24,197 nt of DNA, taken from assembly GCA_002887195.1 (NCBI GenBank), contig PJAB01000546.1, forward strand, positions 1-24,197, written 5' to 3'. Positions 1-8,323 of this stretch are shown one piece after another (position 1 is the stretch's first letter; each line of letters starts with the position of its first letter). A model generated the notes under the pieces. The model was given only the letters and a program-made list of their open reading frames with translations. It searched no databases and was not told the origin of the DNA. This DNA is from Chrysochromulina parva (taxonomy: Eukaryota; Haptophyta; Prymnesiales; Chrysochromulinaceae). The translations under genes and the position numbers were made by a program.

Positions 1-1110
1 GGGCGGAGGCGGCGAGGGCGACGGCGAAAACGGCGAGGGTGACGGCGGAGGCGGCAAGGGCGACGGCGAAAGCGGCGAGGGCGACGGCGAAAGCGGCGAG
101 GGCGACGGCGAAAGCGGCGACGGTCGTGCATCTGGCGGTGGACGCGAGGGCGGCTTCGGTGGAGGCGGCGAGGGCGATAGCGGGGGTAGCGACGGCGGGG
201 GCGGACGTTGTGGCGGCGGCCTACGAGGCGCGTCTATTGGAACTACTGGAGGCGGTGATGGCGACGGGAGGAACGGGGGAGGTGAGGGGGTCGGAGGTGA
301 TGGGGACGGTGGCGACGGTGGTGGCGACGGCGGAGGAGGCGACTGTGGTGGTGGCGTCGGTGGTGGCGGCGGGGGCGGCGGCGGCGACGGAGGCGGTGGT
401 GCAGCCGGCGGTGGACGCCAGGGCGGTTTAGGTGGAGGCGGCGAGGGCGACGGCGGAGGCGGCGAGGGCGACGACGGGGGCGGCGACGGCACCGGCGACG
501 GCGGCTGCGACGGCGGCGGGGGCGATGGTGGTCTCCGAGGCGGGGGCGATGGTGCTATGATTGGCGTGCAAGCTGCGGACGCGTGCTTCATCAGCTGATT
601 GACGTAGCTCGCGTAGGCGGGTACCGATCGAGTGTTGCCAAAGCGTGCATTCGCTGACACGCAAAACATCCGGCGGGTGGCCCCGCCAGGCCAGACACTG
701 GTCTGTGTACCCCCAGTGTTGTGGTAATATGCTCCGTTGGAATCGAGTTGGCAGCCGAGAAGACCTTGGGTCGGAGCTAAGGTCGGAGCAGACGTCACTG
801 TAGCTGCCGTCGAGGATGCATGCAGGAACGCAACCTCCTCGCAAAATGCAGGCCCCGTACTCTCATTCGCACTCATCGGGCAGAAACCCGGCGTCGTGCA
901 CGTCCGGTGGCAACGCTCGTCTTGGCTAACAAGCGTTGCGCAGGTGGCCGTGGAAAGAGATGAGTTCCATCCAATCGGGTTCGAAAATGGGCCTTGCTGG
1001 AGCTCCCAGCAGAGACCCGCGGCATTCCTGTAGATGCAGCTTATGGCCACCACAATCCTGTTGCACAGAAAGGCGGCGAAAACGACCGGCCGGAGCGATC
1101 TCATGCGCAT
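1..1110 (-). CDS. Proline-rich cell-surface/extracellular-matrix protein (pherophorin/extensin-like), 3' end outside the window
   Basis: An open frame runs on the minus strand from ATG at 1110 to the left edge without a stop; an in-frame TGA lies just upstream and a second in-frame ATG is at 1104. The N terminus (MRMRSLRPVVFAAFLC, then a hydrophobic stretch ending VAISC) looks like a signal peptide. A Cys-rich domain of about 150 residues follows, with motifs NAAGLC, CHRTCTTPGFCPMS, FCEEV, GCQLDSNGAYYHNTGGTQ and NTRSVPAYASYVNQLMKH. From about position 570 to the edge it is a low-complexity Ser-Pro rod (SPPPP, SPSPP). The Cys domain is clearly paralogous to the complete gene at 12945-14903, and the nucleotide match is very high around 590-760. 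Such (SP)n rods are typically hydroxyproline-rich glycoproteins of the secretory pathway, for example Volvocales pherophorins. I see the architecture but not a definite pherophorin domain. A C-terminal membrane anchor is expected by analogy with the paralog but is not visible. Confidence 0.8.
   Translation of the reverse strand, partial: MRMRSLRPVVFAAFLCNRIVVAISCIYRNAAGLCWELQQGPFSNPIGWNSSLSTATCATLVSQDERCHRTCTTPGFCPMSANESTGPAFCEEVAFLHASSTAATVTSAPTLAPTQGLLGCQLDSNGAYYHNTGGTQTSVWPGGATRRMFCVSANARFGNTRSVPAYASYVNQLMKHASAACTPIIAPSPPPRRPPSPPPPSQPPSPVPSPPPSSPSPPPPSPSPPPPKPPWRPPPAAPPPPSPPPPPPPPPTPPPQSPPPPSPPPSPPSPSPPTPSPPPFLPSPSPPPVVPIDAPRRPPPQRPPPPSLPPLSPSPPPPKPPSRPPPDARPSPLSPSPSPLSPSPSPLSPSPLPPPPSPSPFSPSPSPPPP
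11..115. repeat. 21-nt tandem repeat, about 5 units, in the proline-rich rod
   Basis: Five consecutive 21-nt units (11-31, 32-52, 53-73, 74-94, 95-115) have the form ggcgagggcgacggcgaaagc; the last three are nearly identical. On the coding (minus) strand each unit encodes a 7-residue Ser-Pro repeat (SPSPPLS-type). It is a coding minisatellite that probably varies in copy number. Confidence 0.85.
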
Positions 1111-1387
1111 TCGGCTTCTCGAGACTATGTGCCTTAGGTGTAACAGAAAAACATCTCAAACAAGCGAATGCATGCACCTAGCATCACCGCATCAATACTC
1201 TTCCGGCCCGTGTTCGCGTGAGTTTTTGCACGTACGCTCAGAACGACGCCAAACTTTAACTTACAAGGCATAATTGAAGCCCCGCCGCCCAACCAACCAT
1301 GGTAAAATAGGAAGCGGCCGGCTAAGTGCTCGGCGCGAGGAGGAAGATCCCAGCCGTTTGGCCGCAGCACATACCACCCGTAGCACC
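1111..1387. promoter_or_regulatory. Divergent intergenic region between the proline-rich gene and the myosin gene
   Basis: These 277 bp separate two divergently oriented starts (ATG at 1110 on minus, ATG at 1388 on plus), so both promoters and 5' leaders should lie here or overlap the genes. I see no clear TATA box. The myosin frame stays open upstream to 1274 but has no ATG there, so that part is treated as leader. Confidence 0.5.
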
Positions 1388-4300
1388 ATGCCGCAGTCTC
1401 CAGTCGGCCGCAGAAGCAGCAGCGCTGGCGGCGGTGGTCTTCTAAGTTATCGTGATGATCTTGTCAACCATCGCAATGATGATGGCGCTGGCGCGGCAGC
1501 GAGCTCGCCGCCGCGGCCCTTTTCAGCCACTTCAGGCTCGCTGGCCGCCGTACGCTCGCCGCCGCCCGTTTCGTCGCCGCCCGTACCGAACTGGGGAAAA
1601 ACCACGGACACGAAGATGACACTCAACCAACCACCGGCACCAGGTGCGAAGCCAAATCCGGCCGCCGCCGCCTCCAAAAGCGGTTTGCTTGACAGTATGA
1701 TGAGCATGGTAGGCGACTTCCTCAAAAAGAGGAGTGTCGGCGTCGCGGACATGATCCAGCTGCCGCACCTTGAGGAGAAGGACCTCCTGGACAACCTGAA
1801 GGTGCGCTTCAACGCGGAGATCGTGTACACATACATCGGCGACATTGTCGTATCGGTCAACCCGTTCAAGCACACGGGCAACGATTCGAAGGCGGTGCAC
1901 GACGCGTACGTCGCCATGGGTCCGGGGCAGGCGGTCACGTCGCTCCCGCCGCACATCTTCTGTCTCGTCGGGCAGGCGTACAGCAAGATGCGCGAGCCGA
2001 ATGCGCGCTCTCTCTCGATCCTCATCTCCGGTGAGTCGGGCGCGGGGAAGACGGAGGCGATGAAGCTGTGCGTCTCGCACCTCGGCGCGATCTCCTCGGC
2101 GGCATCGGCGGCTACGGCCGGCAAAAGGTCCACCAAGGGCGACACGGTGGCCACGAAGTTGATGAAGACGAACCCGATCATGGAGCCAATCGGCAACGCA
2201 AAGACGGTGCGCAACAACAACTCGTCGCGCTTCGGCAAGCACTTCGACATCCAATTCGACTGGCAGGGCCAGATCATGGGCGCGCGCACCTCGACCTATC
2301 TGCTCGAGAAGCCGCGCATCGTGCAGCACATGCCGGGCGAACGCAACTACCACATCTTCTACATGCTCAGCAAAGCGAACTCTGAGGTGCGCTCGGCCGG
2401 CCGGATCCTCAACGACTGGCAGCAGTATGCGATCCTGAACCAGCAAGGGACCATCGAGCGCGTCACGAGCTGGGACGACGAGGGCGAGATGGCAGCGATG
2501 CATGCCGCGCTGTCCGAGCTCGGCTTCAGCGATGTGCAGCGCAACCACTTTTACTGCATGGTGGCGATCGTCATGCACATGGGCAACGTGCGTTTCCAGA
2601 CGATGGACTTCACGAACCCCGAGGGCGGCGGCTCGACCGAAGGCGCCGCCGTGAGCAACGAGCCGCAGCTCGAGCTCGTGTGCGCGCTGCTGCAGGTAAC
2701 CCGCGAGCAGCTCGTGGCTGCGCTCACCAAAACGACGCTCATGGTAGGTCTCGACGAGATTGAGCAGCAGCTGTCGGCGGCAAAGGCGACGGCGGCGCTA
2801 GGCTCGCTTTGCATGCTCATCTACTCGCTCGCCTTTTCCTGGTGCGTCAAGAAGATCAACGACTCGATCGCCGTGCCGCCCGAGGAGGCGGAGCGCTGCA
2901 TCGGCGTGCTCGACATCTTCGGCTTCGAGAACTTCAACGCCAAAGGTCAGATCAACTCTTTCCCGCAGCTGTGCATCAACCTGACCAACGAGAGGTTGCA
3001 TCAGATCTTCATCGAGCACATCTTCGAGGTCGAGCAGCGCTTCTACGAGAGAGAGGACATCGAGTGGTCATCCATCGACTACTTCGACAACAAGGAGATC
3101 ATTGAGCTGATCGCCAAGAAGCCGGGCGGCGTGCTCTCCTTGGTCGATGATGAGTGCCAAAAGCGCACCGCCACCAATGACGCGGCACTGCTCGAGAACA
3201 TGCACAGCAAGTTCGACAAACCGCCCACGAATAAGTTCTACAGCAAGCCAAAGGTGCCCGGCAGCTTCGTCATTCGTCACTTTGCGGGCGAGGTCTCCTA
3301 CACGATCGATAGCTTCATCGAGAAGAACAAGGACGAGCTCTCGCCAATGATCAAGGCGCTGATAGAGCAGCACACGAGATTCGACGAGCTCAAGTCGTTG
3401 GCGCTTGCCGAGAGCCGGCGAACGGAGGTCGCCGTCCTGGATGCGCAACGCGTTGCCAGCGAATCGCCCGATAAGAAAGGCAAGAAGGGGCGCGTCGGCG
3501 GCGCTGGCGGCGGCGGCGCTGGCGGCGGGAAGCGCACGCGTAAGAAGACCGTTTCTGAATCCTTCGGAGAGTCACTGAACTTGTTGATGGACATGCTTGG
3601 CCAGACCGACCACCACTACATCCGATGCCTCAAGCCCAACCACGCGCTCCGTGCGGGCGACTTTGACGACGAGTTGATGCTGCTCCAACTTGGCTACTCT
3701 GGCACACTCGAAGTGACCAAGGTCCGCAAGGCAGGGCTTTACGTGCGTAGGCCCCTCGAGCGTTTCTTCTCGCACTACAAGATCTGCGCGCACGACGTCG
3801 GTGCGTTGCGCGCGAGCACGATGCGCGAGCAGTGCTTAAAGCTGCTGCGCCAGTCGGGGATCGATAGCGAAACGTGGCGCGTGGGGCGCACGCTCGTCTT
3901 CATGGCCAATGAGGAGGTCCTCGCGTTGCTCGATCACATCCGCGAGATGCGATTGAGTGAGTACGCAATACGGATCCAGGGATACTGGAAGATGAGGAAG
4001 ACGTTCAAGCAATTCAAGCTCAAGCAGAAGTACGCGAGACGCATTCAGCACCTGCTGCGCGGCGTTCGCACTCGACGGGCGTACGAAGGCATCCGTGAGA
4101 AGACGCAAGTGCTGCAGCATGCGGCGCTTGTCAAGATAGCGCGCATGCGCGCTCGCGAGCTCAAGCAGCATCCCGATCGCTTCCGCGAGGTGCTGCGACG
4201 CGAGGGCGAGGGCTTCTTGGACGAGATCACAAGCGCGAAGACCGGGACGACCATCTCGCTCACCATGTCCGTCGCACTCTCCTTCTACCTCGAGCAAAAG

Positions 4301-7300
4301 GGGCTGCTCCTGAAGGGAGCGTCGCCGAAGGAGGTCTCCAAGGTGCTGCATGGGTTGACGCCCGAGCAGCGCAAGCAGCTGCAGTTCGAACGAGAGCGGC
4401 TCGCCGCGAGCCCAGAGGAGCTCATCAACCAGGCGTCTCACTCGCAGCTGAGCGCGATGGTGCTCGCTAACATGCTTTGGCTCCGCAGTGGCGTTCAAGT
4501 GCGCTTGGCGGGGCGGCTGGCCAAGAAAGGGGATGAGCTTGCCAAGCTGCCGCAGCACACGACGCACGGCTGGTCGGCGCTTGTGTGGGCGCGCCTCGAG
4601 ACGATCAACCCCAACGACGACCCGATCGACCCCAACGAGCACGGCGGGGAGTCGCCGGTGCGGCGGCTGTTGAAAAGACACCGCGTCAAACACGCGACTG
4701 AAGAGACACCGCCTCGGAGGCTTGTCGCATCACTCGTCAGGGGGACGCTCGTTCTCGAGGAGGGGGGCGAACATCTGGAACAGCCTCATACGATCCAGTA
4801 CGACGCCGTCGTGGGCATCTTCCCACTCACATGCTGCAAGGTTTCGAATGGAACCCTCTCCAAACCCGCCGGCAAGAATGGCGCCAAAGCCAAAGGCTCT
4901 CTCAAAAGCTTTCGAAGGCCTATCATTTCTGGCATCGACGAGGACAACGCCATCGAGCAAGTGGTACTTGAGCAAACGCGGACGCTCGTACATGAGCACA
5001 ACCCCGAGGAGGAGGAGCGCCTCCGCTTGCTCCGTGCTGCCGAAGCCAAATTAGCCTGGTGGCGTTGGGCTGTCGGCGGCGCCGAAACGTTGCGAGGGAC
5101 GCCTGTCGATGAGCATGCCGACGTTGGCGGATTCGTGGGGGGGTCGGGGCTGGCGGCGCGGCATCGCGTCGTCTTTTGCTCCCACAGCGTCGAGGACGAG
5201 ACCCCGACTTCGCAGAACGGTGATTCACCACAGGCCAGGCGTACCGGTAGCTCACCGCTGCGATCGACGTCGTTGGCTGAGCTCATACAGACCCTGCGCG
5301 CGGCCATCGCCGACTGCCGCTTGATCGACAAGTACATTGTCAAGCCGCGACCGGCCGAGAGCGCCGACGCAGATGGCGGCCAGGCTGCCGACAACCGCGT
5401 CTCACAGGCGGACAGCAAGCCGGCCGGGCTTGGAGGACCGAGGACTGGAAACTTCAGCCTGCCGCTCCCCTCCGGCACCAATCTCCGTCGGGACAGCACG
5501 AGCGGCGACGGCGGCAGCATCAAAGAGGGCTTCTTGCTGCGCCGGCTGCACGGAGGCATTTGGGGGCGCCGGTACTTTGTGCTCACGGACGATGGACAAC
5601 TGCGCTGGTACCGGACGCGCGATCAAGTCAAGGATATGATGGTCGGTGGCGAATCGACCGCGCCGGCGGGGCAGGGGCAGCTCACGCTGCGCTTCTTCTC
5701 GCCTGAGCTGTGCGCCTCGGGCGCAGATGGCGAGGATCGGCGCTCCAAGATCCTCAGCTCCGCTGGCACGCACCACAGTGACGAGCCCGCAGAGGATCAC
5801 GAGCTCCAACTCATGCTGCTGAGCTGCCCCAAATTCGAGATGCGATCTGGGCGCGAGGTCCTCCGCTTGGCTGCGCCGCGAGCGGTCGCCGATGAGTGGC
5901 TACAAGCACTCACGAGGCAGTGTATGCTCAATTACCCGAAGAGTCCCGTCTTCTCCGATAAGCACATCTCAGTGCGATGGATGGATGGCAAGGTCTACAA
6001 GTGCTCCGTCGGCGAGAACACCACCTCGACCGACGTCGTCCGGCGCCTCTGCCGCAATCGCATGGTCACCACGGCCGACGGCGCCACCGTGCCCCTAGTG
6101 GAGAACCCGGGCGACTGGGCGCTTTTCGAGGTGCAGCGGCGCGCGCCCGGCGGCGCAGGCCGCGCAGGTGCCGCCCACGGCGTCGACGAAAAGTCGCCTT
6201 TACGGCCCGAAAGTTCGCCTTCACCGTCGCCTTCACGGCGCCATGTTGGTGACTTCTGGGGCAGCAGCAGCGGCGCCATGTTGGACAGCAGCAGCGGCGG
6301 CAGCTCGCCAGCAAGCCCGTTGCCCAAGAGCCCATCCAAGGACGGGTCCGGTGCCGGCGCGAGCGGCGCCCGCCGGACGGAACTCATCTGGCGCCAGCTG
6401 CCACTGCATGAGCCGCTCCTCGATCAGCTCATCATGCGCTGGGAGCTGACTGCGCGGCGAGAGTTCGGCGCTTCGCCTGCGGTGCCACCGGGCGCTTTTG
6501 AGCTGGTGATCCGCAAGATCTACTCGAACGGCTCGCGTGGCAGCACGAACGTGTTTGAGGCCGAGCTCGAGATGGCGCAGGCGAGATCCGATCTCCTCGA
6601 TGGGCGGCTGACCCGTGCGCTTCGGCCCGACGAGCTCCTCGATCTCGCGTGCGTGCTGGCGCTGCGTGAGATGCACGTGCGTCGGTCGCGCCGTCCCGGG
6701 CACTCGCCGCTGTTCAACCTGGTGCAGAACACCCTCCAGTCCGCGAGTAGAGGAGGCAAGACGCCGCCCACGATAGAATTCGACCTCACGGCCAAAGAAC
6801 TCTCCACCGTGCTGCCCCCTGATCTGCTCATGGAGCAGTTTGGCAACCAAGAGAGCAGTGCCGGGGGGGGGGGATGGAACCGGGGAGGCAGCACCGGGGG
6901 GGCGGTTGACGGGCACTTTGATCAATCCATCGGCGGCGGCGGCAGCGTGGACGTACTCGGCGTCGTCGGTGGCGACGGCGTCAGCCTCCGGCACGAGCAA
7001 CGCATGCTTGAACGACTCCGCCAGCGCTATAAGATACTGCTCAAGCAGCCGCTGGACAAGTGGGACGGCGTGCTGAGCGACACGGCGCAGATCGTTCGGC
7101 TCATACGCCAGGAGGCACTTGGCGTCAACTTCGATGCCAAAGGTCAGGTGGTCGTCACCCAAAAGTCGGCCGAGCGCATCCTACGCGATCGACTCGCAGA
7201 CGAGCCGTTATCCTTCGGCTCGTTGCACACGGCCAGCGTGTGGGCCGGCTATGGGCAGCCGGTGCAGCCGGTGCTCGTGGCGCTCAGCCATTCTGGCGTG

Positions 7301-8014
7301 TACCTGCACTCCCTCGAGAATCGACCGCGCCGTCTCGGCAGCTTCCTGTTCGAGTGGCAGACTGTGAGCGAGAGTCGCGAGAACACGATAGTCGGCTGGT
7401 CGTCCGTCCCGCACGCGTATGCCACGGAAGAGGAGAGCCAGCGCACGAGCGGCGATTTGCACGGGCCGTATGGCGCCGCGTCGCTCGTACTCCAGCTGCT
7501 CGTGTCTCCCACCCAGATGGACGTGCACACCATCATGATGCGGCGCGCGGCCGCGACGGCGCGCACCGGCGGCGGCGATAGTTCGACTACCCCCCCGGGG
7601 GGGCCGCTACTGAGTGAGCGCTCGAGTCGGGCGATGAAGCTGCACCGGAGGCGGGGCAGGCTTGTTCTGCTCACGCGCGAGGGCGACGAGATGATGGCGC
7701 GGCTGCAGCAGTACGCCGATCAGTTTGCTCAACGCGAAAAGGTCACCCCGGGCGGCGCGCGCTCGTACTTCACGACGCCGGCAGCGAAGTGGAACGAGCG
7801 CAGCTCATGGGCCTCACGCATGGTGGCCGGTGGGGCAGACGGCAAGGTATCCGGCAACGCCACCAAGCGCGTGGGCTTTAGCAAGCAACCCTCAAGCATA
7901 CGGCCCGCAGGCAATGCGACGAAGCTGCTGAGCGACCGGCACAAGCCCATTTCGGAGTTTCGGGCAGTGCGGGGGAAGGCCGGCCTGGTCAGCTGGAGAG
8001 AAGAGGCAGAATGA
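1388..8014 (+). CDS. Unconventional myosin heavy chain with IQ motifs, PH domain and FERM tail (2208 aa)
   Basis: Actin-based motor in one uninterrupted frame. ATG at 1388 is in good context (CACCATGC). The frame is open without ATG back to 1274. Residues 1-100 are a Ser/Pro/Gly-rich extension. The motor contains P-loop GESGAGKT (about 215-222), switch I NNNSSRFGK (276-284), switch II DIFGFENF (509-516) and HYIRCLKPN (743-751). Aligning to the DALAK-type motif puts Asp456 at the TEDS position, suggesting constitutive rather than phosphorylation-dependent activation. Loop 2 (about 695-720) is a Lys/Gly-rich insert. Two IQ-like motifs (about 861-905, IRIQGYW and RRIQHLLRGVRTRRAY) form a short light-chain-binding neck. 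The tail has an uncharacterised helical region, a PH domain (about 1378-1512, EGFLLRR to DEWLQAL), a FERM F1/F2-like segment (about 1525-1815, SVRWMDGKVYKCSV and the PLLDQLIMRWEL region) and an F3/PTB-like segment (about 1940-2070). PH plus FERM implies membrane phosphoinositide and cargo or receptor binding. I do not see a convincing MyTH4 domain. The exact myosin class is unresolved. Confidence 0.93.
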   Translation: MPQSPVGRRSSSAGGGGLLSYRDDLVNHRNDDGAGAAASSPPRPFSATSGSLAAVRSPPPVSSPPVPNWGKTTDTKMTLNQPPAPGAKPNPAAAASKSGLLDSMMSMVGDFLKKRSVGVADMIQLPHLEEKDLLDNLKVRFNAEIVYTYIGDIVVSVNPFKHTGNDSKAVHDAYVAMGPGQAVTSLPPHIFCLVGQAYSKMREPNARSLSILISGESGAGKTEAMKLCVSHLGAISSAASAATAGKRSTKGDTVATKLMKTNPIMEPIGNAKTVRNNNSSRFGKHFDIQFDWQGQIMGARTSTYLLEKPRIVQHMPGERNYHIFYMLSKANSEVRSAGRILNDWQQYAILNQQGTIERVTSWDDEGEMAAMHAALSELGFSDVQRNHFYCMVAIVMHMGNVRFQTMDFTNPEGGGSTEGAAVSNEPQLELVCALLQVTREQLVAALTKTTLMVGLDEIEQQLSAAKATAALGSLCMLIYSLAFSWCVKKINDSIAVPPEEAERCIGVLDIFGFENFNAKGQINSFPQLCINLTNERLHQIFIEHIFEVEQRFYEREDIEWSSIDYFDNKEIIELIAKKPGGVLSLVDDECQKRTATNDAALLENMHSKFDKPPTNKFYSKPKVPGSFVIRHFAGEVSYTIDSFIEKNKDELSPMIKALIEQHTRFDELKSLALAESRRTEVAVLDAQRVASESPDKKGKKGRVGGAGGGGAGGGKRTRKKTVSESFGESLNLLMDMLGQTDHHYIRCLKPNHALRAGDFDDELMLLQLGYSGTLEVTKVRKAGLYVRRPLERFFSHYKICAHDVGALRASTMREQCLKLLRQSGIDSETWRVGRTLVFMANEEVLALLDHIREMRLSEYAIRIQGYWKMRKTFKQFKLKQKYARRIQHLLRGVRTRRAYEGIREKTQVLQHAALVKIARMRARELKQHPDRFREVLRREGEGFLDEITSAKTGTTISLTMSVALSFYLEQKGLLLKGASPKEVSKVLHGLTPEQRKQLQFERERLAASPEELINQASHSQLSAMVLANMLWLRSGVQVRLAGRLAKKGDELAKLPQHTTHGWSALVWARLETINPNDDPIDPNEHGGESPVRRLLKRHRVKHATEETPPRRLVASLVRGTLVLEEGGEHLEQPHTIQYDAVVGIFPLTCCKVSNGTLSKPAGKNGAKAKGSLKSFRRPIISGIDEDNAIEQVVLEQTRTLVHEHNPEEEERLRLLRAAEAKLAWWRWAVGGAETLRGTPVDEHADVGGFVGGSGLAARHRVVFCSHSVEDETPTSQNGDSPQARRTGSSPLRSTSLAELIQTLRAAIADCRLIDKYIVKPRPAESADADGGQAADNRVSQADSKPAGLGGPRTGNFSLPLPSGTNLRRDSTSGDGGSIKEGFLLRRLHGGIWGRRYFVLTDDGQLRWYRTRDQVKDMMVGGESTAPAGQGQLTLRFFSPELCASGADGEDRRSKILSSAGTHHSDEPAEDHELQLMLLSCPKFEMRSGREVLRLAAPRAVADEWLQALTRQCMLNYPKSPVFSDKHISVRWMDGKVYKCSVGENTTSTDVVRRLCRNRMVTTADGATVPLVENPGDWALFEVQRRAPGGAGRAGAAHGVDEKSPLRPESSPSPSPSRRHVGDFWGSSSGAMLDSSSGGSSPASPLPKSPSKDGSGAGASGARRTELIWRQLPLHEPLLDQLIMRWELTARREFGASPAVPPGAFELVIRKIYSNGSRGSTNVFEAELEMAQARSDLLDGRLTRALRPDELLDLACVLALREMHVRRSRRPGHSPLFNLVQNTLQSASRGGKTPPTIEFDLTAKELSTVLPPDLLMEQFGNQESSAGGGGWNRGGSTGGAVDGHFDQSIGGGGSVDVLGVVGGDGVSLRHEQRMLERLRQRYKILLKQPLDKWDGVLSDTAQIVRLIRQEALGVNFDAKGQVVVTQKSAERILRDRLADEPLSFGSLHTASVWAGYGQPVQPVLVALSHSGVYLHSLENRPRRLGSFLFEWQTVSESRENTIVGWSSVPHAYATEEESQRTSGDLHGPYGAASLVLQLLVSPTQMDVHTIMMRRAAATARTGGGDSSTTPPGGPLLSERSSRAMKLHRRRGRLVLLTREGDEMMARLQQYADQFAQREKVTPGGARSYFTTPAAKWNERSSWASRMVAGGADGKVSGNATKRVGFSKQPSSIRPAGNATKLLSDRHKPISEFRAVRGKAGLVSWREEAE

Positions 8015-8323
8015 AAGCGTTCTCTGAGTTGACGCGTGTACACCATACCGGCGCCGCCGTCCGCCGTATGTGTGCCTTCCCGATCCCGCCCTTCTCCCGC
8101 CCTGCCAAAGCGCTGCCGCCCAGCGCCCACGGGTGCCCTGTGGCAATTTTGGGTGCGATGTCGTCGGCTTCGGGTCAGTTCACAGTTATTGGTTCTATTC
8201 AAAAGTATTTCACAGGAGAGTTGACTTGACTTTACTTGACAGAGGAGTGTGCGAACTTCACGCGCTCGGGCTTCTTCCTGGTGGTCGGGCTCGGGGGGGA
8301 CGGCGGACGCGTGCGAAGCAACA
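8015..8323. other. Intergenic region between myosin and SGNH hydrolase
   Basis: These 309 bp hold the myosin 3' flank and the promoter/5' leader of the hydrolase, transcribed in the same direction. A small TTGAC-rich imperfect repeat (gttgacttgactttacttgac) lies at about 8220-8240. No RNA gene or further ORF is convincing. Confidence 0.5.

Noticed and set aside
39..844. Plus-strand 130-residue and minus-strand 138-residue open frames near the left edge
   Set aside because: Alternative-frame artefacts of the Ser-Pro repeat. The minus-strand frame from 1110 to the edge carries the conserved domain and explains the region.
3836..4693. 285-residue minus-strand frame opposite the myosin gene (and a similar one at 1532-2578)
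   Set aside because: Antisense shadow caused by GC-rich third positions; it lies entirely within conserved motor/neck coding sequence and has no recognisable domain.
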